From NCBI GenBank assembly GCA_026983775.1, contig JALSTK010000068.1, positions 1 to 64,000 of the forward strand: a stretch of 64,000 nucleotides of DNA, in the 5' to 3' direction. The notes under the pieces were generated by a model. It was not told the DNA's origin. It was given only the letters and a program-made list of their open reading frames with translations, and made no database searches. Both the position numbers and the translations under genes were made by a program. Below, one piece after another: positions 8,924 to 17,884 of this stretch. Position 1 is the stretch's first letter. Each line of letters opens with the position of its first letter. Source of the stretch: Calditrichia bacterium (GTDB lineage: Bacteria; Calditrichota; Calditrichia; Calditrichales; Calditrichaceae).

Positions 8924-9696
8924 TGGACTTATACACAAAAAATACCCGGGCCATGGATGGAGAAACATTGGTTCAGGAATATGTGCGCACCGGTAATCAA
9001 CGGCTGAAAGACAGAATTGTGATGTCCTATGCACCTCTGGTGAAGCATATTGTGGGGCGCTTTAACGTTTCCTATTCCACGACGATCGACCGGGATGATT
9101 TGTACCAGGCCGGGGTATTCGGTTTACTGAAAGCGCTGGATCGGTTCCAACTCGAATCCGGTACTCCTTTTAAAGCGTTTGCGTATAAAAGGATATACGG
9201 GGAAGTGGTGGATGCTCTTAGAAAAGAGGGCATGCTGGGCCGCGATAAATACGAACAGATCAAGAATCTGGAAAACAGTATCAAACGACTGACCGCAAGA
9301 CTGGGTACCGAACCTTCCATAGATGAAGTTTGCGAAGACCTGCAGATCAGCGAAAAAGAATACTTTCAATTGATCAGTACCGCCCAGATGGTTTACACTA
9401 CATCCCTCAATACAAAGATCAGTGGGGATGAAGGGGAATTCATCTACAAGATCGATACCCTGAAAGATGATGAGCAGATTTCCCCGGAAGACGAACTGAT
9501 TAAAAAGGATCTGAAAGAGAACCTTAAAAAAGTAATTGAAGAATTGCCCGACCGGGAAAAATTAATTATGGCTCTCTATTTCTATGAAGAGCTCACATTG
9601 GCCGATATCGGTCGGGTAGTCAATCTGACCGAAGCACGTATTTCCCAAATTTTAAGCAAGACCCTATTGAAAGTAAAAACCAAGCTCCAAAAATAG
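8923..9696 (+). CDS. fliA: Flagellar sigma factor FliA (sigma-28)
   Basis: This is an RNA polymerase sigma factor of the FliA/WhiG family, which transcribes late flagellar genes. The 257 residues contain region 2 (LVKHIVGRF, then DRDDLYQAGVFGLLKALDRF), region 3 (YKRIYGEVVDALRK onward) and a region 4 helix-turn-helix (LTLADIGRVVNLTEARISQI). The start ATG overlaps the previous stop by one base. No anti-sigma factor flgM is found in this window; flgN is present downstream. Confidence 0.95.
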   Translation: MDLYTKNTRAMDGETLVQEYVRTGNQRLKDRIVMSYAPLVKHIVGRFNVSYSTTIDRDDLYQAGVFGLLKALDRFQLESGTPFKAFAYKRIYGEVVDALRKEGMLGRDKYEQIKNLENSIKRLTARLGTEPSIDEVCEDLQISEKEYFQLISTAQMVYTTSLNTKISGDEGEFIYKIDTLKDDEQISPEDELIKKDLKENLKKVIEELPDREKLIMALYFYEELTLADIGRVVNLTEARISQILSKTLLKVKTKLQK

Positions 9697-9705
9697 AGAG
9701 TACAC

Positions 9706-10017
9706 TTGAAACGACGGTCACAAAAATCAAATTCGACTTTGCTGGTTATCGAAGATCCCGGGCTGAGTCAGCTCTTTCATAAATTGCGAATCGGCACGCG
9801 TTTAAAAGCACGGATCGTATTAGGTCTTGGTAACGGCCGGTATCTGATGCGTATCCGGGGTTATAATTTGGTCATGACGTCGAAGATTTCATTCAGCCGT
9901 TTCGAAGAATTGATTGTCGAAGTGCGCCGCTTACGGCCAAGATTGAACGTAAGCGTTCTGCAAAGAAGTGCACCGGTTGAAAAATATCCCGGCCGGAAAA
10001 CAGATATTGTCATTTAA
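9706..10017 (+). CDS. Conserved small flagellar-operon protein, possible beta-barrel fold
   Basis: The 103-residue protein starts at TTG 9706; no ATG occurs before residue 52. A segment from about residue 22 to 82 (LFHKLRIGTRLKARIVLGL, then RYLMRIRGYNLVM and a VEVRRLRPRLNVSVL end) resembles the small beta-domain seen at the N terminus of some FliK hook-length proteins (the pattern of a bound on a ligand-coated beta-barrel). This is a pattern match by eye. It lies nine bases after fliA. Function unknown. Confidence 0.65.
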   Translation: MKRRSQKSNSTLLVIEDPGLSQLFHKLRIGTRLKARIVLGLGNGRYLMRIRGYNLVMTSKISFSRFEELIVEVRRLRPRLNVSVLQRSAPVEKYPGRKTDIVI

Positions 10018-10043
10018 TATGCCGACAACCGCTTAGATACATA

Positions 10044-11231
10044 ATGGATTGTGCAATGAGTGAAACGGATTATTCCCCGGATATTGTCCGCGACTATACG
10101 ACTACCATCACCATTCTTGAACATCTGCAGGATGCCATCTTTATTTTGCGTCCCAATGGTACTATTGAATACGCCAATAAAGTAGCTCTGGATTTACTCA
10201 ATCTCGAATTACCCGTGGCCGTCGGACATAATCTGAATGATTTTCTGATGACGGATGTGAATATTGCCAAATTATCCGAGGAAGATTCCGAAGATACTTT
10301 TCTGGAAAATATTTACCGGGGAGTCTTTAACGAATTTGAAACTTCATTAGTGCATCAGGAGCATGCTACTTCCGTGGTAATCAGTTTCGGACTGATTCGC
10401 AATATGACGGGTACAGTGGATTACATCATTGCCAGCGCCAAAAATATTACCGTGCAAAAGAATCTCGAAAAAGAGTTGCGTCAACAGCAGTTAATCAGTC
10501 TTTCCCGGGACCGATACAGGGAATTGGGAGAATTGGCGATTAATATGGTACACAATCTAAGCCAACCCATTACGTCTATTCAACTTATGGTCGATTTATT
10601 GCGTAAGGAGGTTGCAAGCGGGAAATTCAATGAGCAACAGGTCGGGAAAAAATTCGAGCGGATTTCCGGTCTTTTAAACGAAATGACCCAATCAATTGCC
10701 AGTGTTCGCAATTTTGCCTTTTTAACGGAAGATGAATCATGGAAAGCGGTGGATGTTAACCAGGCCCTGAATAGCGCTCTGGAACAAATTGCCTATGAGT
10801 TGAAAGATAATAATGTGACCGTGCATCGCTCGGGTGCACAAAAATTACCGGCTGTACTGGCCAACCCTTTTCATCTCCAACAAGTATTCGTCTCTTTAAT
10901 CCGCTTTATGGAGAATAATTTACCCGAAGAAGACCATAAGGCCATCGGTGAAGAAAAGAGTATTCATCTGAAGATAAAGAATAAACAAAACCACTGGATT
11001 GAGGTCCATCTGTATTCGGAACGGGAAATAAACGTAAGCCACTTCGATCAGGACCTGATCAGCTCCCATCTGGATTTAACGGTAGTACAGATTATGATTA
11101 GTGCTCTGGGCGGTGATTTCAAAGCCGGTGTACCTGATGGAAACTCCTACCAGTTTTTATTACGTATCCCTGTGGATCAATCCGGAGAAAGGGATCAACT
11201 TCGTAACCTTATCGAGTTAATGTACCAGTAG
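10044..11231 (+). CDS. PAS-domain histidine kinase-like protein with degenerate ATPase domain
   Basis: The 395-residue soluble protein has a PAS domain (about 22-138; ILRPNGTIEYANKVALDLL), a coiled segment and a HisKA-like helix with His170 in MVHNLSQPITSI, close to the HEINQPL type. The ATPase domain (about 255-385) keeps its outline (NPFHLQQVF at the start, LGGDFKAG near the end). It has lost the N-box Asn (SLIRFMENN), the G1 box (SEREIN where DxGxG is expected) and the G2 box (SHLDLTVV). It should not bind ATP in the usual way. Its place before a sigma-54-driven operon recalls FlgS/NtrB-type control, but as a pseudokinase. Confidence 0.85.
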   Translation: MDCAMSETDYSPDIVRDYTTTITILEHLQDAIFILRPNGTIEYANKVALDLLNLELPVAVGHNLNDFLMTDVNIAKLSEEDSEDTFLENIYRGVFNEFETSLVHQEHATSVVISFGLIRNMTGTVDYIIASAKNITVQKNLEKELRQQQLISLSRDRYRELGELAINMVHNLSQPITSIQLMVDLLRKEVASGKFNEQQVGKKFERISGLLNEMTQSIASVRNFAFLTEDESWKAVDVNQALNSALEQIAYELKDNNVTVHRSGAQKLPAVLANPFHLQQVFVSLIRFMENNLPEEDHKAIGEEKSIHLKIKNKQNHWIEVHLYSEREINVSHFDQDLISSHLDLTVVQIMISALGGDFKAGVPDGNSYQFLLRIPVDQSGERDQLRNLIELMYQ

Positions 11232-11451
11232 AAATGCGTGTAATAAACGCCAAATCCCTTAAGGTAAATTTTTCCCGCTTTGCAGTAAAAACTTCCTGAA
11301 CGATCCTTTCCTGAGTCAAGATTGTTTTATGTAAGCCCTCAAAACTCCCATGGATATTACTTTATAAGTCATTAGAAAATAATTATATAAGCAACTTTTG
11401 ATACGGGCTTATCCCCTTTATCCTCAGTTACGAAAACTATGCCGTTAAAGA

Positions 11452-11467
11452 TGGCATCGTATTTGCA
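11452..11467 (+). promoter_or_regulatory. Sigma-54 promoter of the flgF operon
   Basis: TGGCAT, five bases (CGTAT), TTGCA is an almost exact -24/-12 element with GG and GC twelve bases apart. It lies 36 bases before the flgF ATG, so transcription should start near 11479 and include the AGCGAGGAAAT ribosome site. The 270-base gap 11232-11502 holds no gene. The upstream part could bind an NtrC-type activator, but I see no clear paired operator. Confidence 0.75.
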
Positions 11468-11502
11468 ATTCCGACTGCAAAAGGAATAAAAGCGAGGAAA
11501 TT

Positions 11503-12216
11503 ATGCGGGTCACGATACCTAACTTAAAACAGGCGCTGGTCGGGCAATTGGATAAGAATAATACCATTGCCAACAATCTGGCAAATATGAACACTCTGGG
11601 CTATAAACGGGATTTTCTGTTTTTTGATGCTCTGGATAAGAAAATGGCCAGCAGAAACGGGGAACGGGAAGCCATTGATTTCAGCCAGGGGACGCTCAAG
11701 CAAACAGCAAACTCTCTGGATGTCGCTTTATCCGGCCCCGGATTTTTTACGGTGGAAAACGATGACGGCCAACAATTCTTCACACGGGTCGGGCATTTTA
11801 AACTGGATGATGATGGCATTCTGAGAACAGCCTCCGGAGATATGGTCATGGGAGAGGGCGGCCCGATTACTATCATCGGTAAGTCTTTGCAGCCCAAAAA
11901 CATTACCATTACCCGTAACGGCGAAATCTATGTGGATGATGCTTATATGGATCGTCTGCAGATTGTCGATTTTGAGGATAAAAGTAAACTGCAAAAAATC
12001 GGAAATAATTTATTTCAAGCCAAAAACGACGCAGAAACGGTAACAGTGGATAAGCCGGAACTTCATCAGGGATTCTTGGAAGAGTCCAATGTGAATCCGG
12101 CCGATGAAATGATTCAATTAATCGAAGTACAACGCCAGTTTGAAAGCGTGCAGCGCATGGTGCGCACATTGGATGAAGTTTTTCAGCGTGCTGCCGGCCA
12201 GGTAGGGAAATATTAA
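11503..12216 (+). CDS. flgF: Flagellar basal-body rod protein FlgF
   Basis: This 237-residue flagellar rod protein has the N-terminal rod/hook motif (NNTIANNLANMNTLGYKRD), a small central domain with SLDVALSGPGFF, and the C-terminal coiled helix (ESNVNPADEMIQLIEVQRQFE). It lacks a signal peptide because it is exported through the flagellar channel. It is shorter and more divergent than the next gene, flgG, which is why FlgF is chosen. It is the first gene behind the sigma-54 site; flgG follows after 14 bases with its own AGGAG. Confidence 0.92.
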   Translation: MRVTIPNLKQALVGQLDKNNTIANNLANMNTLGYKRDFLFFDALDKKMASRNGEREAIDFSQGTLKQTANSLDVALSGPGFFTVENDDGQQFFTRVGHFKLDDDGILRTASGDMVMGEGGPITIIGKSLQPKNITITRNGEIYVDDAYMDRLQIVDFEDKSKLQKIGNNLFQAKNDAETVTVDKPELHQGFLEESNVNPADEMIQLIEVQRQFESVQRMVRTLDEVFQRAAGQVGKY

Positions 12217-12230
12217 TTAGGAGAGATACA

Positions 12231-13019
12231 ATGCTAAGAGCACTAAAAACAGCCGCTCTGGGTATGACTGCTCAACAATTGAACGTGGATGTGATAGCCA
12301 ATAATCTGGCTAATGTGAACACTACCGGTTTCAAGAAGAGCGAGATCGAATTCCAGGATTTGCTGTATGAGACCATGAAAACCGGTGACCGGGATGGTCG
12401 TAAAGGTCATGAAAAACCCGGCCAGTTACAGATCGGTCTGGGTAATAAACCGGTATCCACCTTTCGTTCCTTTTCGGAAGGGAATATTGCCGAAACCGGT
12501 AATCCTCTGGATATCGCGATCAACGGCAAAGGATTTATTCAGGTGCAGATGCCGGATGGTAGCTATTCATATACCCGGGACGGCGCTTTGAAAGTCAATT
12601 CTCAGGGATATCTGGTAACCAATTCGGGACTTAAGGTTTACCCGGAAATATCTATTCCTGAAAATGTAAACAGTATTCAGATCAGTCAAGACGGTATTAT
12701 TTCCGTCATGGTTTCCGGAGAAACCGAACCGGAAGAGTTAGGGCAGCTGGAGCTGGTCAATTTTATGAATCCGGCCGGGCTGGAAGCAAAAGGCAGTAAT
12801 CTGTTTACCGTTACCGAAGCTTCCGGAGAACCGATTTTCGGTAATGCCGGTGAAGAAGGCTTCGGTACCGTGGTACAGGGCTATCTCGAGAAATCCAACG
12901 TGGATGTAGCCCAGGAAATGATCAATCTGATCGTCGCTCAACGTGCCTATGAAATCAACTCCAAAGCGGTTAAAACTTCGGATGAATTAATGGCAATGAC
13001 CAATAACCTGAAACGATAG
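12231..13019 (+). CDS. flgG: Flagellar distal rod protein FlgG
   Basis: FlgG forms the distal rod that crosses the peptidoglycan and outer membrane. At 262 residues it has standard length. It has the N-terminal motif ANNLANVNTTGFKKSEIEF, the DLLYETM segment, the LDIAINGKGFIQV core, the FlgG-typical YTRDGALKVN region, and the C-terminal helix EKSNVDVAQEMINLIVAQRAYE. It lies between flgF and flgA in the normal rod-ring order. Confidence 0.96.
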   Translation: MLRALKTAALGMTAQQLNVDVIANNLANVNTTGFKKSEIEFQDLLYETMKTGDRDGRKGHEKPGQLQIGLGNKPVSTFRSFSEGNIAETGNPLDIAINGKGFIQVQMPDGSYSYTRDGALKVNSQGYLVTNSGLKVYPEISIPENVNSIQISQDGIISVMVSGETEPEELGQLELVNFMNPAGLEAKGSNLFTVTEASGEPIFGNAGEEGFGTVVQGYLEKSNVDVAQEMINLIVAQRAYEINSKAVKTSDELMAMTNNLKR

Positions 13020-13020
13020 T

Positions 13021-13755
13021 ATGAAATCGATGTTAAAATACACAGTCATTGGATGGCTTCTTTTTTTGTTTATCAGCGGAGTGCATCCGGCTTATGCCAC
13101 CCGGAACAGTACAATCGGAGGGCAGATTAAACAAAAGATCCGCGCCTATTACCAACAACAATTCTCCGTTCCGGAAGAAGACCTTACGATTACCTATCTT
13201 CGTTTTCCTGAAAAATTACCGTCAGCAACCCGTGTGAATTCCATACAGATCATCGACCAGCACCAAACGGTTCGGCTGGGATACCGGACCTTGTGGGTTC
13301 AGCTGCTGTCTAATTCTCTGCTCGTTAAAAAAATGCCGGTCAGTGTAAAGGTTGCTCTAAAGAAGAATGTGCTGGTGGCTCGGTCGAGTATTAAGCGCGG
13401 TATGGCTTTCCAACCCGATATGGTCCGATTTGAAAAAGTAGTAATCGATCGGGATTTGCAGGAGTATGTGTTTTCCTGCGAGCAATTACAGGGAACGGAA
13501 GCCACGCGTACTATTCGCTCCGGCCGGATCATAAAACGAGATATGTTTCAGCCCGCGACTTTAATTCACAGGGGAGAAAAAGTTGAAATTGAGATCAAGA
13601 CCGGCAATCTGGTTGTACAGACCGAAGGCATCGCTAAGACGGCAGGAAGTCTGGGGCAGTGGATTACCGTACACAGTATTCCGACCGGCAAAGCACTGAA
13701 AGCCAAGGTAGCCGCCAGAGGTCTGGTTTGTATTGAACAAAGGAACACGTTATGA
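13021..13755 (+). CDS. flgA: P-ring assembly chaperone FlgA
   Basis: FlgA is a periplasmic chaperone that helps FlgI build the P ring. The 244-residue protein has an N-terminal signal peptide (about 1-26, hydrophobic WLLFLFISGV), a mid domain, and a C-terminal SAF domain (from about residue 115: VLVARSSIKRGMAFQPDMV, later VKVEIKTGNLVV-like strands). It starts one base after flgG and overlaps flgH by four bases. Confidence 0.9.
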   Translation: MKSMLKYTVIGWLLFLFISGVHPAYATRNSTIGGQIKQKIRAYYQQQFSVPEEDLTITYLRFPEKLPSATRVNSIQIIDQHQTVRLGYRTLWVQLLSNSLLVKKMPVSVKVALKKNVLVARSSIKRGMAFQPDMVRFEKVVIDRDLQEYVFSCEQLQGTEATRTIRSGRIIKRDMFQPATLIHRGEKVEIEIKTGNLVVQTEGIAKTAGSLGQWITVHSIPTGKALKAKVAARGLVCIEQRNTL

Positions 13756-14363
13756 AAAGAGCAACACCGTTTATGGCATTTTTAGTCCTTTCATTGACCG
13801 TTTTGAACGCTCAATCGGTCAATTCCCTGTATTCCGATATCAAAGCACATCAGGTCGGCGATGTGCTCTCCGTAATTATTTCTGAAAACGCAAATGCTTT
13901 AAGAGAATCAAAAAGTTCCAGCTCATCCAACACGGATATGTCGATCGGCGCAGAATCCAAAGGGAACATTGCGAACTTTATTCCTGTTTTTGGAGGTTCC
14001 GGTAAAATCGCTTCCGATTATAAGGGACAGGACGGCAACGAACAGCGCGATCGCCTCACGGGGCGGATCACTGTGCGCATTGTGGAAAAAACGGACAACG
14101 GTATGTTCCGTATCAAAGGAGAGCGCAAGATCGGGGTAAATGGCGACGCTAATTTTATGCGGCTGGAGGGCTTTATCCGGCCCAGAGATATAACAGCGGA
14201 AAACACGATTTTCTCATATAATGTGGCCGACGCCAAAATCACTTATCGTCGCAGTGGAATAGCCAATTCTATTTTTCCTCCCGGAACGTTTCCAAAATTG
14301 TTTACCTGGTTACTGGGCGGATTAATGGTGGCGGCCAGCGCCGGATATTTTGCCTTTAAATGA
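13752..14363 (+). CDS. flgH: Flagellar L-ring protein FlgH lacking a lipobox
   Basis: FlgH builds the outer-membrane L ring. The 203-residue product has a hydrophobic N-terminal signal (to about residue 20), the family core SLYSDIKAHQVGDVLSVII, and the strand pair ITVRIVEKTDNGMFRIKGER plus the R-R-x-I end. Two things are odd. FlgH is normally a lipoprotein, yet this protein contains no cysteine at all. It also ends in a hydrophobic helix (about 184-201, FTWLLGGLMVAASAGYFAF) followed by one Lys. Anchoring may have moved from lipid to the C terminus. Confidence 0.92.
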   Translation: MKRATPFMAFLVLSLTVLNAQSVNSLYSDIKAHQVGDVLSVIISENANALRESKSSSSSNTDMSIGAESKGNIANFIPVFGGSGKIASDYKGQDGNEQRDRLTGRITVRIVEKTDNGMFRIKGERKIGVNGDANFMRLEGFIRPRDITAENTIFSYNVADAKITYRRSGIANSIFPPGTFPKLFTWLLGGLMVAASAGYFAFK

Positions 14364-14387
14364 AAGCGGTATAGTCGGGGTAATACT

Positions 14388-15533
14388 ATGTTAACACGTT
14401 TAAAAATGAAAATTTGGCTGGTCATTGCACTGGTTACGGTATCACAGACGATCGGTCAGGTACGGATTAAAGATATTGTATCTGTAGGAAACGGAAATCA
14501 GATCTCTTTGGTCGGTTATGGCTTAATCCTCGGTTTGGATGGAAGCGGAGACCGTTCGGGAAGCAGGAGAGGGGCTATTTTTACCGTACAGACCATCAGC
14601 AATATGCTGGAAAGATTCGGAATCACTGTGCCGCGTGCTCAGCTGCGCACCAGAAACGTTGCCGCGGTCATGGTTACGGCCACACTTCCTTCCTTTAGTC
14701 GTAAGGGGTCCCACTTTGATATTACGGTCTCATCTTTAGGAGATGCAACCAGTCTGGAGGGCGGTGTTTTATTGATGACCCCCCTTCGGGATATGACCGG
14801 AGAAAATTACGCCATGGCCCAGGGTCCCGTTTCCACGGGTGGTTATAATATCGAAACGGGCAGCGGGGAAAAGGTTCGTAAAAATAATGCTCTGGTAGGC
14901 CGTATTCCCAACGGAGGCTATTTAGTAGTCGATCCTCCCAATCAGACACTTGACCTGAGCCAGCCGGTTGGCCTGCATTTACTTGATCCGGATTTCGTAA
15001 CAGCCCGTCACATTGCCGATGCCATCAACCGATCGTTCGTTGCAGATTCCGCTGCTGTCTCATATGCACGGCCGGTAAGTCCCGGTCTGGTTGAGTTGCA
15101 TTTCCCGGATTCGACAAAGAGCCAGGCCGAAGCAGTCGATTTCATTGCCCGGGTAGAAACTTTAAAAGTGCAAAATGATTTGGATGCCCGGGTGGTTATC
15201 AACGAACGTAGCGGAACCATAGTGGCCGGAGGCAATGTCACTATAGAAGAAGTGATGATCTCTCATGGAAATTTAACCATTCACACACGAAGTGCTCCTG
15301 TTATCTCACAGCCGCAACCTTTCAGCAGCGGCGGCCAGACTGTTGTGGCCAATGTCACCGATACCCAGGTCAGAGAAGGTGCGGCCCAAACGGCGGTCAT
15401 TAAAAAGACGACGACGGTCAGTGAACTGGCCACGGCTTTGAATACGCTCGGCCTCAAACCGCGGGATATCATTGCTATTTTTCAGGCCATAAAACAGGCC
15501 GGAGCTTTGAATGCAAAATTAATTATTAATTAG
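14388..15533 (+). CDS. flgI: Flagellar P-ring protein FlgI
   Basis: FlgI is the periplasmic ring protein around the rod. Its 381 residues begin with a signal peptide (to about residue 23, ending SQTIGQ) and continue with RIKDIVSVGNGNQISLVGYGLILGLDG in the normal place. Other conserved blocks are RNVAAVMVTATLP, GGVLLMTPL and INERSGTIVAGGNV, and the C-terminal TVSELATALNTLGLKPRDIIAIFQ. It follows flgH by 24 bases and precedes flgJ by eight. Confidence 0.96.
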   Translation: MLTRLKMKIWLVIALVTVSQTIGQVRIKDIVSVGNGNQISLVGYGLILGLDGSGDRSGSRRGAIFTVQTISNMLERFGITVPRAQLRTRNVAAVMVTATLPSFSRKGSHFDITVSSLGDATSLEGGVLLMTPLRDMTGENYAMAQGPVSTGGYNIETGSGEKVRKNNALVGRIPNGGYLVVDPPNQTLDLSQPVGLHLLDPDFVTARHIADAINRSFVADSAAVSYARPVSPGLVELHFPDSTKSQAEAVDFIARVETLKVQNDLDARVVINERSGTIVAGGNVTIEEVMISHGNLTIHTRSAPVISQPQPFSSGGQTVVANVTDTQVREGAAQTAVIKKTTTVSELATALNTLGLKPRDIIAIFQAIKQAGALNAKLIIN

Positions 15534-15541
15534 GTCAGAAT

Positions 15542-15940
15542 ATGAAAGTTACCGACATCATTCGGCAGGACTCGTTTCATCCCTTAAAAACCGGAGAAAA
15601 GGGTACGGCCAAAAAGGTACCGAAAAACGGTGAAGATCAAAAAATTCGTGAAAGTGCCAAACAATTGGAAGGTCTGTTCCTTAGCTTTGTCCTGAAAGCC
15701 ATGGAAAAAACCATTCCGCGGGATGAAAAGTCATCCCGGAATAATTTGGCCACGATGATGTTCAGTTCGGTTATGGGACAGGCTATGGCCGAGAACGGCG
15801 GAATAGGTTTAGCGGATTTTCTCAGCGCTTCCATGGTGACGCATAGTCCTCAGGAAGTGGAGGAACTACAAAATAAATTTCAACAGGATGTGCTGTCCAA
15901 TATGCGTTTAAACCTCGAGAACAGCGGCAGCGGGGAGTAG
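15542..15940 (+). CDS. flgJ: Rod-binding protein FlgJ, without muramidase domain
   Basis: The 132-residue protein corresponds to the N-terminal rod-cap half of FlgJ: ESAKQLEGLFLSFVLKAMEKTIP, a MMFSSVMGQAMAENGGIGLADFL block, then a short helical tail. There is no C-terminal glucosaminidase domain, so wall opening for the rod must rely on a separate enzyme. This single-domain form is common outside Gammaproteobacteria. It lies between flgI and flgN. Confidence 0.9.
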   Translation: MKVTDIIRQDSFHPLKTGEKGTAKKVPKNGEDQKIRESAKQLEGLFLSFVLKAMEKTIPRDEKSSRNNLATMMFSSVMGQAMAENGGIGLADFLSASMVTHSPQEVEELQNKFQQDVLSNMRLNLENSGSGE

Positions 15941-15994
15941 CTCCGGATATAGCTAAAGTGTCTTGAACAAAAGGTGGTACATACATTGGGGAAA

Positions 15995-16519
15995 ATGATG
16001 AATTCAGCAGCAAAAAACCAACAGAAAACACAAAAATTTGCCGATCAGCTCTATAAAACACTTATGGAAGAGCTGTCAGCCTACGACTATCTAATTGAGA
16101 CCCTTTCTGAAAAACAGAAGGCAATCGTAGAAAACGATCTTCAAAAACTCGAGCATTTTAGCGGAGTGGAACAATTGATTGTAAATAAGGCCAACAAATT
16201 GACCGAAGCACGTGCGCAGATACTTAAAACCGTACAGCAACAACCCGGCCCGGCCTCTCTGGTGGCATTCATCCGTCAGTTACATCCTTCCGAGCGCAGG
16301 CCCTGGATTAAAATCAATGACCGTATCAGTCGCACCGTGGAAAAGATTCGATTTCTGAACACTCAGAATATGCGGCTTTTGGATACATCATTGAATTATT
16401 CGCGGGGGATGATTGAATTGTTCATGCCGAATGAGATGAAATCCGCCGGTTTTTATGATGGCGGCGGGAAGAGTCCCGATGATGTGAATACTCAGAAATT
16501 ATTGGATTGTAACGCCTGA
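15995..16519 (+). CDS. flgN: Flagellar chaperone FlgN
   Basis: FlgN is the cytoplasmic export chaperone for hook-junction proteins FlgK and FlgL, whose genes follow. The protein is largely helical, about 174 residues from the ATG at 15995 (MMNSAAKNQQ); GTG 15974 and TTG 15986 are alternative starts in frame, the latter behind AAGGTGG. Family features are the LMEELSAYDYLIETLSEKQKAIVENDLQKLE helix and the later NMRLLDTSLNYSRGMIELF helix. Confidence 0.85.
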   Translation: MMNSAAKNQQKTQKFADQLYKTLMEELSAYDYLIETLSEKQKAIVENDLQKLEHFSGVEQLIVNKANKLTEARAQILKTVQQQPGPASLVAFIRQLHPSERRPWIKINDRISRTVEKIRFLNTQNMRLLDTSLNYSRGMIELFMPNEMKSAGFYDGGGKSPDDVNTQKLLDCNA

Positions 16520-16529
16520 AAGGAATTCC

Positions 16530-17873
16530 ATGCCCATTTCAAAAATACTGGAAACAGGAAAACGTTCGTTACTGGCTTACCAGTCGGCGATTAATACCAC
16601 ATCAAGTAATATTGCCAATGTAAATAATCCCAACTATACCCGACGCAGAGCCGAACTTACCCAGCTAATCACGGGATATAACTCCTTAGGTCTTTCCGAA
16701 GATGACAGCTTGCGACTTCGTCAGCGATATGCCGAGAAACAGTGGTGGCATGAAAATCAATTCCTGGGACAGTTCGATACAAACAGCATGCTTCTGAACC
16801 AGATCGAAAACAGTTTTGCCGAAGATACTCAGTCCGGGATTTCCAGTCTGTTGGGAGAATTCTGGAATGCCTGGAGTGATCTGGCCAATGATCCGGATAG
16901 TGTCTATGCCCGCAATTTATTGAGAGATAAGGCCAAGCTGCTTACCGATGGATTCCAGAGGGTTCATAGCGATCTGATTAATTTGCAGGAACAGATAGTT
17001 CCTGAGATCCGCTCCACGGCGAATGATATCAATCAAAAAACCAGCCGTCTGGCGGAGATTAACGAGCGTTTGTTGATGGGCAAGTCGAAAGACCTGCTGG
17101 ATGAACGCGATGGAATTATTGCCGATCTTTCTAAAATGATTGATATAAAAATCAAAGAAAAAGAGAATGGCACGGTAAGTGTATTCGCAGACGGTTTATT
17201 GCTTGTCTCGGATGACGAAGTGAATAAAATGGAAGTGGGTATGACGACGGTTGACGGCCGAAACCGGGTCGAAGTATATTTGGCGGACGGACATAAACCT
17301 TTGACTATTTCTACCGGTTCCATAGGGGCTATGATTAAGACCCACAACGAAACCATTCCGTATTATTTAAAGAAACTGGACGATTTGGCGAAAAGCATTG
17401 CTGACAAAGTCAATGAACTCCATCGTACGGGGGAGAACCTGAACGGAACGACCAACATCTCTTTCTTTGCCGATGATGTCAGCGGGGCTGCGGATTTCCG
17501 TCTAAACAGCAGTATTGAAAACGATACGAGTCTGATCGCTTCTCACCTGGTTGGCGAAGGGGAAGGAAGCGGAAATCTGGCTCAGGCTATTTCCGATTTA
17601 CAGAATGAAAGGGTGCTTAACGGCAATACGATTAACGACTATTACACGGCAACCGTTTCCGAGCTCGGCAATCAAATCAAAGAAAACGATTCTTTAAAAT
17701 CCAGCCAGGAATTAATCGTCCAACAACTGCAGAACGAGCGTGATTCGGTTTCCGCCGTCTCCATAGATGAAGAGATGACGAAAATGGTTCAGTATCAGCA
17801 AGCCTATCAGGCTGCGGCCAAAATAGTGACTACCGTTAATCAAATGGTGGATACGATTTTAAGTTTAAAGTAA
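16530..17873 (+). CDS. flgK: Hook-filament junction protein FlgK (HAP1)
   Basis: FlgK links hook and filament. The N terminus carries the rod/hook motif (SAINTTSSNIANVNNPNYTRR), followed by the HAP1 region (LGEFWNAWSDLANDPDS) and the coiled DINQKTSRLAEINERLL and DLLDERDGIIADLS helices. The C terminus is the matching helix VSIDEEMTKMVQYQQAYQAAAK. At 447 residues it is compact, with reduced central outer domains. The start is 10 bases after flgN. Confidence 0.95.
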   Translation: MPISKILETGKRSLLAYQSAINTTSSNIANVNNPNYTRRRAELTQLITGYNSLGLSEDDSLRLRQRYAEKQWWHENQFLGQFDTNSMLLNQIENSFAEDTQSGISSLLGEFWNAWSDLANDPDSVYARNLLRDKAKLLTDGFQRVHSDLINLQEQIVPEIRSTANDINQKTSRLAEINERLLMGKSKDLLDERDGIIADLSKMIDIKIKEKENGTVSVFADGLLLVSDDEVNKMEVGMTTVDGRNRVEVYLADGHKPLTISTGSIGAMIKTHNETIPYYLKKLDDLAKSIADKVNELHRTGENLNGTTNISFFADDVSGAADFRLNSSIENDTSLIASHLVGEGEGSGNLAQAISDLQNERVLNGNTINDYYTATVSELGNQIKENDSLKSSQELIVQQLQNERDSVSAVSIDEEMTKMVQYQQAYQAAAKIVTTVNQMVDTILSLK

Positions 17874-17884
17874 GGGGATAAAGG

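Noticed and set aside
16023-16055. GCCGAT-like sigma-28 site inside flgN
   Set aside because: It has no proper TAAA element at the right distance and lies within a coding region.
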